DNA of 49,044 bases. It comes from Herbaspirillum sp. Lineage in GTDB: Bacteria; Pseudomonadota; Gammaproteobacteria; Burkholderiales; Burkholderiaceae_D. Below are positions 18,230-28,863 of this stretch, one piece after another. Every line of letters starts with the position of its first letter. Within the stretch, counting starts at the first letter, position 1. The DNA lies in contig JAQGNR010000202.1 of NCBI GenBank assembly GCA_028291765.1, positions 1 to 49,044 on the forward strand, written 5' to 3'. The translations under genes and the position numbers were made by a program. The notes beneath the pieces were generated by a model that saw only the letters and a program-made list of their open reading frames with translations, made no database searches and was not told the DNA's origin.

Positions 18230-19003
18230 ATGTGCCAGTTACTCGGAATGAACTGCAATGTCCCAACCGACATTATTTTCAGCTTCACCGGGTTTGCCAC
18301 CCGCGCCGGCATTACCGATCACCATAGCGACGGCTGGGGCATCGCCTTTTTTGAAGGTTCAGGCGTACGCCATTTTGTCGATTATCAGGCCGCGACCTCT
18401 TCGCCGGTTGCGCAGCTCATCAAGCAGTGCCCAATCAAATCGCAACACGTTATCGCACACATCCGCAAAGCCACGCAAGGCCGCGTATCGCTGGCCAATT
18501 GCCATCCTTTTGTGCGGGAATTATGGGGCCGCTATTGGGTGTTCGCGCATAACGGCGATCTGAAAAATTTCCAGCCCATCTTGAATGGTCCTTATCGTCC
18601 GGTCGGCACTACCGACAGCGAACTCGCCTTTTGTTATCTGATGCAGGCCTTGCGTGAGCGCTTCGGCGATGTCTTGCCGCCGCTGGCGGCGCTCACAGCG
18701 GCCTTGCAGGAATTGATGGACTACATCTCCGGGCACGGCGCCTTCAACGTACTGCTTTCCGACGGCTCCGCCCTCTTCGCGCATTGCTCCACCAATTTGT
18801 ATTATGTCGTGCGGCAATACCCGTTTGCATCAGCCAAGCTATCCGATGAAGATCTGAGCGTCGATTTTTCGCAGGTGACCACACCGGATGACCGCGTCGC
18901 CGTCATCGTTACCCAACCGCTGACCGATAATGAAACCTGGACCCAATTTGCGCCAGGCGAATTAAAAGTGTTTGTCGACGGTCTGCCGCAAGAAACATCT
19001 TAA
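18230..19003 (+). CDS. Class II glutamine amidotransferase (YafJ-like)
   Basis: 257-residue Ntn-hydrolase of the GATase2/YafJ type. After Met removal Cys2 is the expected nucleophile (MCQLLGMNC). The family marks HHSDGWGIAFF, IAHIRKATQGRVSLANCHPF and FAHNGDLKNF, which form the glutamine pocket, are present. It lacks a synthase domain, so it is a stand-alone glutaminase-type domain; the acceptor reaction is not known. The gene is the last before dnaA and points the same way, with dnaA starting 232 bp later after two DnaA boxes. Confidence 0.88.
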   Translation: MCQLLGMNCNVPTDIIFSFTGFATRAGITDHHSDGWGIAFFEGSGVRHFVDYQAATSSPVAQLIKQCPIKSQHVIAHIRKATQGRVSLANCHPFVRELWGRYWVFAHNGDLKNFQPILNGPYRPVGTTDSELAFCYLMQALRERFGDVLPPLAALTAALQELMDYISGHGAFNVLLSDGSALFAHCSTNLYYVVRQYPFASAKLSDEDLSVDFSQVTTPDDRVAVIVTQPLTDNETWTQFAPGELKVFVDGLPQETS

Positions 19004-19087
19004 AATTCCCGTTTTGAGTTTCCTTAAGCTGCGCCGTAGCCCTCTCCGGCCCGATAAGTTGGCATTATTTCAACATTTGTTGCCGAC

Positions 19088-19139
19088 TTATGCACAGGCT
19101 GCCAGACTCGCGCAGGTTTGATCGATCACTTGTGGATAA
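19088..19139. promoter_or_regulatory. DnaA boxes in the dnaA upstream region
   Basis: TTATGCACA at 19088-19096 and TGTGGATAA at 19131-19139, 146 and 96 bp before dnaA. They fit autoregulation of dnaA by DnaA; two boxes alone are few for a full origin, unlike the cluster at 15.5-16.2 kb. Confidence 0.7.
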
Positions 19140-19234
19140 CTTTGTACGGCGAGAGTAAAATGGCACGCTCTTCGATATCCTTATTGGGATGTTCCATGCA
19201 TCACAATTGCATAACATTAAGATAAATAGGCACC

Positions 19235-20629
19235 ATGGAAAATTTCTGGCAGACCTGTTCCGCACAGCTGGAGCAGGAACTGACACCACAACAATATAGC
19301 GCCTGGATCAAACCATTGGTGCCGCTCGATTTCGAGGATGGCCGGCTGCGCATGGCTGCGCCTAACCGTTTCAAGCTGGATTGGGTCAAAACACAGTTCG
19401 CCAGCCGGATTACCGCGCTGGCCGCCCAGTTCTGGGAACAGCCGATCGAAGTCCAGTTTGTACTCGATCCGCGGACCAATATTGCGCGCCGCAGCGCCCC
19501 ATCGCAGATGCCGGTCATCGGCGACAATTATCAAGACCGTCAGGAAAACTCACGGGAATTGCCGGACCAGATCAACGAGCGGCCTGTGGATAACACCCCC
19601 CGCCGTGACCTCACACGTATCAATAACGTCCTGACCTTCGACAATTTTGTCACAGGTAAAGCCAACCAATTGGCACGCGCGGCCGCCACCCAGGTCGCCA
19701 ATAATCCAGGTGTTTCCTACAACCCGCTGTTTCTCTACGGCGGCGTCGGTCTCGGCAAAACGCATTTGATTCACGCCATCGGCAACCAGGTACTGATCGA
19801 CAATCCCTCTGCCAAAATTCGTTATATTCATGCCGAGCAATACGTTCGGGATGTCGTGACGGCTTATCAGCGCAAGGGTTTTGACGATTTCAAACGTTAT
19901 TACCATTCGCTCGACTTATTACTGATCGACGATATTCAGTTCTTTGGCGGCAAAAGTCGCACCCAGGAAGAATTCTTCTATGCGTTTGAAGCGCTGATTT
20001 CCGCCAAACGGCAAATTATCATCACCAGTGACACCTATCCCAAGGAAATCACCGGCATGGACGACCGGCTCATTTCCCGCTTCGATTCCGGCCTTACCGT
20101 GGCCATCGAACCGCCCGAACTGGAAATGCGGGTTGCGATTCTGCTGAAAAAAGCGACCCAGGAAGGCGTGACCTTCTCGGACGATGTCGCCTTCTTTGTC
20201 GCCAAACATCTGCGCTCGAACGTCCGGGAACTGGAAGGCGCGCTGCGTAAAATCCTGGCCTATTCGCGTTTCCATGGCAAGGACATCACGATCGATGTCG
20301 TTAAAGATGCGCTAAAAGACCTCTTGTCCGTTCAAAACAGGCAGATCTCCGTCGAAAACATCCAAAAAACAGTCGCCGACTTCTTTAACATCAAAGTCGC
20401 CGACATGTATTCCAAAAAGCGTCCCGCCAATATCGCCCGCCCGCGCCAGATCGCCATGTATCTTGCCAAAGAGTTAACGAAAAAGAGTTTGCCTGAGATT
20501 GGTGATCTATTCGGCGGCCGGGATCACACGACGGTGCTGCATGCCGTGCGGAAAATCGCTGCAGACCGGAATAAAAATCCCGAATGCAATCACGAAATTC
20601 ATGTGTTGGAACAGACGCTGAAAGGCTAA
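19235..20629 (+). CDS. dnaA: Chromosomal replication initiator DnaA
   Basis: 464-residue DnaA. Domain I (residues 1-85) begins [20 protein letters not shown]; a short linker follows. Domain III has Walker [16 protein letters not shown], Walker [14 protein letters not shown] and sensor regions. Domain IV ends with the DNA-binding DnaA signature, [15 protein letters not shown], which recognises 9-bp boxes. Binding of DnaA-ATP to oriC melts DNA for replication. The ribosome site is weak (TAGGCACC before the ATG). dnaN follows after 258 bp, a gap with no evident gene. Confidence 0.98.
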   Translation: MENFWQTCSAQLEQELTPQQYSAWIKPLVPLDFEDGRLRMAAPNRFKLDWVKTQFASRITALAAQFWEQPIEVQFVLDPRTNIARRSAPSQMPVIGDNYQDRQENSRELPDQINERPVDNTPRRDLTRINNVLTFDNFVTGKANQLARAAATQVANNPGVSYNPLFLYGGVGLGKTHLIHAIGNQVLIDNPSAKIRYIHAEQYVRDVVTAYQRKGFDDFKRYYHSLDLLLIDDIQFFGGKSRTQEEFFYAFEALISAKRQIIITSDTYPKEITGMDDRLISRFDSGLTVAIEPPELEMRVAILLKKATQEGVTFSDDVAFFVAKHLRSNVRELEGALRKILAYSRFHGKDITIDVVKDALKDLLSVQNRQISVENIQKTVADFFNIKVADMYSKKRPANIARPRQIAMYLAKELTKKSLPEIGDLFGGRDHTTVLHAVRKIAADRNKNPECNHEIHVLEQTLKG

Positions 20630-20887
20630 CTAGGAGTCGCTTTGAGAGGTCAGGATTGATACAATTAGGAATGTTATCGGTAGCGCGGCACCATAGTCGG
20701 AGGCTGGGTTTATATCCAGTACTTTAAGGGGCGAAAATGGGAAGTCTGCGGCAACGTGCAAACGGCTATCGCGAGCAAGCAACAACACAATAACGAGCAA
20801 CAGCAGCAAGTTCCCCGAGCTATACCGCTATACCAAGTGCGCTTTTGAAATGCATCCTTTAAACCATCACAAGCAAGGATATCGACT

Positions 20888-21997
20888 ATGCAATTAGTCA
20901 AAACTCAAAGAGATACACTTTTGCGACCGTTGCAAATCGTGAGTGGTATTGTCGAGCGTCGGCACACATTGCCGATTCTGGCCAATATCCTCATACGCAA
21001 GGACGGCGAAAAAGTCTCTTTTCTGTCGACTGACATGGAAGTGCAAATCACCACTCACGCAGAAGTCGGGGCCGGCAGCGAAATCGTCGGCACCACGGTT
21101 GCTGCGCGCAAGCTACTGGACATCTTGCGCGCCCTGCCCGAAACCGGCGACGTCACCGTCACGCTGGAAAACAAGCGCATGACCGTGAAATCCGGCAAGT
21201 CGCGTTTCGCATTGCAAACACTGGCGGCCGAAGAATTCCCGACGGTCGTGCTGGCCGACCAATACAACGCGAAAGTCACGCTGCCGCAAAAGACCCTCAA
21301 GCACCTCTTTAACATGGTGCACTTCTCGATGGCGCAACAAGACATCCGCTATTACCTGAACGGCCTGCTGCTGGTAGTTGAAGGCAAGAACGTCATCGCG
21401 GTGGCGACCGACGGTCACCGTCTGGCGTTCTGCCAGGTCGAGACCGATCAAGAGTTTCCATCGCGTCAGGAAGTCATCATCCCGCGCAAGACCATTCTCG
21501 AACTGCAGCGTCTGCTGGAAGATAACGACCAACCGGTCGAACTCGAAATCGCCAACAACCAGGTCAAACTGGTCTTTGCCGACATCGAACTGGTGTCCAA
21601 ACTGGTCGAAGGCAAATTCCCGGATTACACCCGCGTCATTCCGAAGGGTTACAAAAACGACTTCACGATCAGCCGCGATCAATTGCTGCGTTCGCTGCAG
21701 CGCGCCGCGATCATGACCAGCGACAAATTCAAGGGCGTGCGTTGGGTCATTGCACCGGGCAGCCTGAAGATCAGCTCGACCAACGCCGATCAGGAAGAAG
21801 CAGTCGAAGAACTCGAAATCGACTACGGCGGCGATAGCGTGGACATCGGTTTCAACGTCACCTATCTGCTCGACGTCCTCAATAACCTAAAAGGCGACAA
21901 CGTCAAAATCGCGATGGGCGATGCCAATTCATCGGCGCTGATCACCATTCCCGACAACGACGACTTTAAATACGTTGTAATGCCGATGCGTATTTAA
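20888..21997 (+). CDS. dnaN: DNA polymerase III beta sliding clamp
   Basis: 369-residue beta clamp, near the usual 366-370. It dimerises as a ring around DNA and tethers polymerase III and repair polymerases. Typical features are LVKTQRDTLLRPLQIVSGIV at the start, RYYLNGLLL and TDGHRLAFC at the domain 1-2 junction, and the C-terminal YVVMPMRI that lines the partner-binding pocket. AAGGA precedes the ATG. A perfect hairpin follows, so gyrB may have its own promoter. Confidence 0.98.
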   Translation: MQLVKTQRDTLLRPLQIVSGIVERRHTLPILANILIRKDGEKVSFLSTDMEVQITTHAEVGAGSEIVGTTVAARKLLDILRALPETGDVTVTLENKRMTVKSGKSRFALQTLAAEEFPTVVLADQYNAKVTLPQKTLKHLFNMVHFSMAQQDIRYYLNGLLLVVEGKNVIAVATDGHRLAFCQVETDQEFPSRQEVIIPRKTILELQRLLEDNDQPVELEIANNQVKLVFADIELVSKLVEGKFPDYTRVIPKGYKNDFTISRDQLLRSLQRAAIMTSDKFKGVRWVIAPGSLKISSTNADQEEAVEELEIDYGGDSVDIGFNVTYLLDVLNNLKGDNVKIAMGDANSSALITIPDNDDFKYVVMPMRI

Positions 21998-22021
21998 TAC
22001 AACATCAGCGATTAGCTGACG

Positions 22022-22049
22022 AGGGGCCGCGCAACACCGTGCGGCCCCT
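22022..22049 (+). terminator. Hairpin between dnaN and gyrB
   Basis: Perfect 9-bp stem AGGGGCCGC / GCGGCCCCT with a 10-nt loop, 24 nt after the dnaN stop. The T-tract after it is weak (TTGCCACTTTT), so it may be only partly effective. Confidence 0.7.
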
Positions 22050-22078
22050 TTGCCACTTTTAAGAAGCAGTACATTTAG

Positions 22079-24628
<2,550 letters not shown>

Positions 24629-24721
24629 TTTTGTTGTCGGATTTTCAGAACAAATGACAAACTAGCAAATAAATGATTAAAGATGTAAGTCAAGGGCGCT
24701 TCCACGTGATCTAGAATAAGA

Positions 24722-24756
24722 AAGCTCATTCTTTTCAGAAGTAATGGGCTTTTTTA
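24722..24756 (+). terminator. Rho-independent terminator downstream of gyrB
   Basis: AAGCTCATT / AATGGGCTT form a 9-bp stem (one G-U pair) with a 12-nt loop, followed by TTTTTTA. It lies 93 bp past gyrB. The remainder of 24629-25023 is AT-rich leader for vsr. It also holds TGTCGGATTTTCAG at 24635, discussed as a possible element end. Confidence 0.8.
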
Positions 24757-25023
24757 TCGGGCGAAAAAAACAAATTATCCGCATGAGGCTAATTTAATGC
24801 CGACCATGGCGGCCGTTATGAGATAAAAGCATCAACTAATTATGTAATAACTAGAAACAACGAAAGCCATTAAAATAAGTTGGCATCTCCGTAAGCTTTC
24901 GCTTTGATCTAGATAGGGCGAGTTATTGCACTATTGCACAAGAAAAAGTTCTATCTCTTGGGGAAAGGCCATTGAACAATTAGATAAAAATGGCCGATAC
25001 TGAGCAAAAATAAGGAGCAAAGA

Positions 25024-25431
25024 ATGGATAATGTGAGTGTTGAAAAACGCTCCACCATCATGCGTCAAGTCCGCTCAAAGGACACTACTCCAGAATGGAT
25101 TGTGCGTCGGCTTGTACACAGTATGGGGTATCGTTATCGATTGCATCGTGCGGACCTTCCCGGAATACCAGATATTGCCTTTATAAGCCGCAGGAAGGTG
25201 ATATTTGTACATGGTTGTTTTTGGCATGCTCATGAAGGATGTAAACGGGCGAGAATTCCAGATGCGAATCATAATTATTGGCTCAACAAAATTAGGCGGA
25301 ATGTACAACGAGATCAACAGCACTTGTTGGCGTTAGATGCTGAAGGATGGCACTCATTCGTACTCTGGGAATGTGAGCTACGTAACCTGGCGACACTACA
25401 AGAAAGAATTAAGGAATTTTTAGATGGCTGA
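25024..25431 (+). CDS. vsr: Very-short-patch repair endonuclease Vsr
   Basis: 135-residue Vsr, which nicks next to the T of T:G mismatches arising when 5-methylcytosine deaminates, so that pol I can restore the C. Family marks are MRQVRSKDTTPEWIVRRL at the N-terminus, the catalytic core LPGIPDIAFISRRKVIFVHG with the metal-ligand Asp, the zinc-linked CFWHAHEGCKRARIP, and NHNYWLNKIRRN. AAGGAG lies 8 nt before the ATG. It overlaps the methyltransferase gene by 8 bp, the standard pairing for such enzymes. Confidence 0.96.
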   Translation: MDNVSVEKRSTIMRQVRSKDTTPEWIVRRLVHSMGYRYRLHRADLPGIPDIAFISRRKVIFVHGCFWHAHEGCKRARIPDANHNYWLNKIRRNVQRDQQHLLALDAEGWHSFVLWECELRNLATLQERIKEFLDG

Positions 25432-26557
25432 GTTCTATGAATTTTTTGCTGGAGGCGGTATGGCACGCGCCGGCCTCGGCGTAGATTGGACATGTCGGTT
25501 TGCCAATGATTTTGATTCAAAGAAGGCAGCGAGTTATGCGGCAAATTGGGGTGAGGAGCATCTGAAAATTGGGGACGTAGCGAATTTAACGCTTAAAGAT
25601 TTGCCAGGCCAGGCTGATTTGGCGTGGGCTTCATTTCCGTGTCAGGACCTATCGCATGCTGGTTCCAGAGCCGGATTGCAAGGTAAGCGATCCGGCACCT
25701 TTTGGCCATTTTGGCGACTTATGCAGGGACTGGTTTCGGCGAGGCGCGCGCCGCGAATGATCATACTTGAAAATGTTTATGGCCTTATTTCGTCGGCAGA
25801 AGGTCGAGATTTTATCGCTTTAGGAGAAGCCTTTACCGAACTTGGTTATCGTTTTGGCGCTGTGGTGATTGACGCTGTGCATTTTGTTCCGCAGTCGCGG
25901 CCACGTTTATTTGTTATTGCAGTTGCGCCCGGAGTGGAGTTGCCACACGGGTTGACTCGCGGTGATCCTGGCGCTTTGTGGCATCCCCGCAAACTGGTGG
26001 AAGCTAAATACAAGTTGCCGCTATCGGTACAAGATAATTGGATTTGGTGGAATATTCCTGCACCGCCCACCCGTGAGATTGGATTCGCTGATTTGATTGA
26101 GGAAACGCCGTCAGGAGTGCAGTGGCACACACCTGAGGAGACCCAAGCCTTACTTGGGATGATGACGTTGATCAATCGGGAGAAAGTCAATGCGGCTAAG
26201 CGAACCGGAGAGCGCCGCATCGGTGCCTTATACCGGCGTACTCGTAATGGCATCCAGCGAGCGGAAGTTCGCTTTGATGATGTTGCCGGCTGTTTGCGCA
26301 CACCTGGGGGTGGCTCCAGCCGTCAAAGTATTCTCGTAGTGGAAGGCCGTCGTGTACGTTCTCGATTGCTATCGCCTCGAGAAGCTGCGCGGCTAATGGG
26401 GCTTCCTGATCAGTACAGACTACCTGAAAAGTACAATGACGCATATCGATTAATGGGAGATGGGTTAGTGGTGCCGGTGATCTCTCATTTAGAGCAACAT
26501 GTTTTTTCGCCTCTCTCTCAACGGGGTATAGACCGGTCCGGAGAGGAAGTCGCTTGA
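25424..26557 (+). CDS. DNA (cytosine-5-)-methyltransferase
   Basis: 377-residue C5 methyltransferase. Motif I is FYEFFAGGGMARAGLG (4-19), motif IV is FPCQDLS with catalytic Cys73, motif VI is ENV (116-118), motif VIII is QSRPR (157-161), and motif X is LMGDGLVVPV near the end. The variable region between VIII and IX that sets the target sequence cannot be decoded. It would protect host DNA in a restriction-type system with the genes behind it; the gap to the next gene is 118 bp. Codon use is AT-richer than in gyrB, suggesting acquisition. Confidence 0.95.
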   Translation: MAEFYEFFAGGGMARAGLGVDWTCRFANDFDSKKAASYAANWGEEHLKIGDVANLTLKDLPGQADLAWASFPCQDLSHAGSRAGLQGKRSGTFWPFWRLMQGLVSARRAPRMIILENVYGLISSAEGRDFIALGEAFTELGYRFGAVVIDAVHFVPQSRPRLFVIAVAPGVELPHGLTRGDPGALWHPRKLVEAKYKLPLSVQDNWIWWNIPAPPTREIGFADLIEETPSGVQWHTPEETQALLGMMTLINREKVNAAKRTGERRIGALYRRTRNGIQRAEVRFDDVAGCLRTPGGGSSRQSILVVEGRRVRSRLLSPREAARLMGLPDQYRLPEKYNDAYRLMGDGLVVPVISHLEQHVFSPLSQRGIDRSGEEVA

Positions 26558-26675
26558 TAAAGGTGATCAAGCATTGAGCAGAAACATATTCCAGATTATC
26601 TGTATGTCATTTGATGGTTAACGATATACAAATAAATAGCCACTTTCCTCAATAAAATATAAGTAATTTAACTAT

Positions 26676-27539
26676 ATGCCTATGAATGCGGAAACCGCCG
26701 CTCCTTGCCGCCATATAGGCGTTGCTCCCGACTTTATAATCGATAAAACCGTTGATATTATTTCTCAGCTTGCGGCTGACCCTTCATACCTGGAAAAACA
26801 TGGTTTGTCCGCGGAAGAGTACATACGGGCGCTGCCTGCTGCGATAGAGCGTATTCGTGGTCGTAGCGCCGCACGAAATTCAAGTAGGCGTCAATTTCTA
26901 ATTAATATTTTTAACGAACTCCAGCGGAAGGGTTTGATTGCCGAAGTTGTCGCCCCTGACTATGCAGAGGATACAATTTATCGACTTGCCGTGCCGGGTG
27001 TTGGCGATGTTGCAATTATTCAAAAAGGTTGCCCTGATGGTGCGCACAGCAGCACCCAATGGTCAGTGCCAGACTGGGCTGTAGAAAGCTATCTGTGGTG
27101 GATTTGTCCGAGTATGAAACACGAACCTGGTGTTCATATCGCGAAAGGCGTGACTCGACTTAAGCAAAAATTTTTTGACTTAATAGATACGGCAGACGCA
27201 GAAAAAATGATCGATGGGGTAATTTTTCATAACGATTTATGCGGAACACCGACACGACCATGTCCAAAACAAGCTATGAGCATAAAAATTAATGATGTTG
27301 CTGTTCCACCGCCTTGCCTTTACGTTTTTCCGAAGGTTGAGGTTGGCGCGGATGAATGGAATTGGTCTGGCACACGTCGCCTTAAATTCCCGCAGATACT
27401 TTTTTCTTTGTTTGAAATAGTTTCTACGGACTCTGTTCTTTTCAGCGGGCATATTGGATTTCAAAAAAAGGGAGCTGCTGTGCGAATAAATATTTCGTCC
27501 GGATTTGGCTCAGGTAGATCAACCACACTGAGAAGTTAA
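26676..27539 (+). CDS. Unassigned protein of the vsr-methyltransferase island
   Basis: 287 residues; I do not recognise the family. No signal peptide or membrane span. The N-terminal third is helical and basic (RIRGRSAARNSSRRQFLINI). The middle carries a striking YRLAVPGVGDVAIIQKGCPD, then HSSTQWSVPDWAVESYLWW, and a cysteine cluster CGTPTRPCPKQ around residue 190. A GDVAIIQKG stretch faintly recalls nuclease cores, but the spacing does not fit PD-(D/E)XK, so I do not claim it. The next gene starts 1 bp after its stop, making it part of the four-gene unit. It is a candidate specificity or effector subunit. The ATG at 26676 lacks a good ribosome site; the ATG at 26682 is an alternative. Confidence 0.8.
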   Translation: MPMNAETAAPCRHIGVAPDFIIDKTVDIISQLAADPSYLEKHGLSAEEYIRALPAAIERIRGRSAARNSSRRQFLINIFNELQRKGLIAEVVAPDYAEDTIYRLAVPGVGDVAIIQKGCPDGAHSSTQWSVPDWAVESYLWWICPSMKHEPGVHIAKGVTRLKQKFFDLIDTADAEKMIDGVIFHNDLCGTPTRPCPKQAMSIKINDVAVPPPCLYVFPKVEVGADEWNWSGTRRLKFPQILFSLFEIVSTDSVLFSGHIGFQKKGAAVRINISSGFGSGRSTTLRS

Positions 27540-27540
27540 C

Positions 27541-28863
27541 ATGACAAACCCAGTATTGGACGGCGGACGAGCTGATTTTTTAAAAAATCGTATTGAGGCC
27601 ACAAAGAATTACGGAGATTTGGCTGCCTGGCCTCGAACAAATAAAAGGCTATCTCTGGTTGAGATGGAAGTGAATTGGGTTCGCTTCTCTACACTGAATC
27701 ATAGAACAAAAGCAGAACAAAGAAGAGAAATTCAGCGGCACCAGAATCCAGGGTTGTTTACACAGGATCCGCTAGGGTCCCAGGCGCAGCTCGCACAGTT
27801 CAATATTCTTTCATCACAACATGGATTTGAAGATTTAAAGAACGATATAAAAAAACGAGGCCAGCAAGAGCCTGCTGTAATTACAGCAGAGGGTGTGCTG
27901 ATAAATGGTAATCGAAGGACCGCGGCACTGCGTAGTTTGTATGAAGGGGAGACGCACTTAGCCGCAAGATATGTTCAGTGCCTAGTTTTGCCAGAGGATG
28001 CTACATCAGTCGAAATTATCGATCTAGAAACAGAACTGCAAATTGCCAAGGATTTTAAAGAGGGTTATTCCTGGATTAATGAGGCATTACTAATCGAGGA
28101 ACTCTTTGCTAGTGAAGGACGAGATTTTGAGAGGCTAGGTAGAAAGATGCATCGATCTTCCTCTGACGTCCGTAGTATGTACGAGAAGATTCAGCAAGTT
28201 AACCAGTTAGTTGAATTATCAGGTGGTACGCGCTTTCATCTTGACTTTCAAGAACACGAGTCGGCGTTTGATGAGTTGACGACCTATATTAAAAGCAAGT
28301 CACATGAAGTGATCGCAAGCGTTAGGGCCGCTTACTTTTTGGGGACATTGTCAGGAGTGACTTATCGAGAGTTACGTAACCTTAGACGGCCTGATGCTTC
28401 GACCCTTATTGTTCAGGAAATTAGACGCGATGCAACTATCGCTCCGATACTCGATATAGTTCAAGGGAATAGTGACGAAAAATCTGATACGGACGGTCTT
28501 TTGGATGATGTTTTAGGTGTAGAGAATTCGGATCCTCTTTCGGACGTTCTTTCCTACCTAGCGAAGAAGGAAAAATCAGAATCGATAGACCTTCCGGGTA
28601 GTGGACATGCAACGGTCGATGACATTCTCCAATCTCTAAGAAGAAAAATCGAAGCGGCAGCTTATGAGGCGCGTGAAGACCAGCGTGATCAGAACGCGCT
28701 TGAAGCGCCCATAGACCGCTTAGATGCGGCCGCTGCAGAGGTCGTCCGCGCTGCGCAAAAATTGCCCCGTGCTCGTGTTATGGTTGGTTGGGACGAAGCC
28801 GAATTTTTGAGGAAAATAGGAGCATTGAAGGCTGCTATTGAAGCGCTGGAGCAAATTGGGTGA
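27541..28863 (+). CDS. ParB/sulfiredoxin-fold protein of the defence-like island
   Basis: 440-residue protein with a ParB N-terminal-type domain at about 85-190. GVLINGNRRTAALRSL contains GNRR (123-126) where ParB has GERR of its CTP/phosphate loop. After it, a helical segment near 180-225 (LGRKMHRSSSDVRSMYEKI) resembles the ParB helix-turn-helix. The C-terminal half is helical and charged, with a DDVLG/SDTDGL acidic stretch, and no known motif. ParB-fold proteins act as CTP-switched DNA clamps or nucleases. It sits 1 bp after the preceding gene, and its TGA overlaps the GTG start of the helicase. Confidence 0.8.
   Translation: MTNPVLDGGRADFLKNRIEATKNYGDLAAWPRTNKRLSLVEMEVNWVRFSTLNHRTKAEQRREIQRHQNPGLFTQDPLGSQAQLAQFNILSSQHGFEDLKNDIKKRGQQEPAVITAEGVLINGNRRTAALRSLYEGETHLAARYVQCLVLPEDATSVEIIDLETELQIAKDFKEGYSWINEALLIEELFASEGRDFERLGRKMHRSSSDVRSMYEKIQQVNQLVELSGGTRFHLDFQEHESAFDELTTYIKSKSHEVIASVRAAYFLGTLSGVTYRELRNLRRPDASTLIVQEIRRDATIAPILDIVQGNSDEKSDTDGLLDDVLGVENSDPLSDVLSYLAKKEKSESIDLPGSGHATVDDILQSLRRKIEAAAYEAREDQRDQNALEAPIDRLDAAAAEVVRAAQKLPRARVMVGWDEAEFLRKIGALKAAIEALEQIG

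Noticed and set aside
19004..19234. Upstream region of dnaA as the sole oriC
   Set aside because: Only two DnaA boxes and no AT-rich repeat run, compared with the dense cluster at 15.5-16.2 kb; kept as a regulatory site.
26676..27539. PD-(D/E)XK nuclease call for the unassigned island protein from GDVAIIQKG
   Set aside because: The Asp to Lys spacing is too short for the fold and no upstream acidic residue is positioned suitably.
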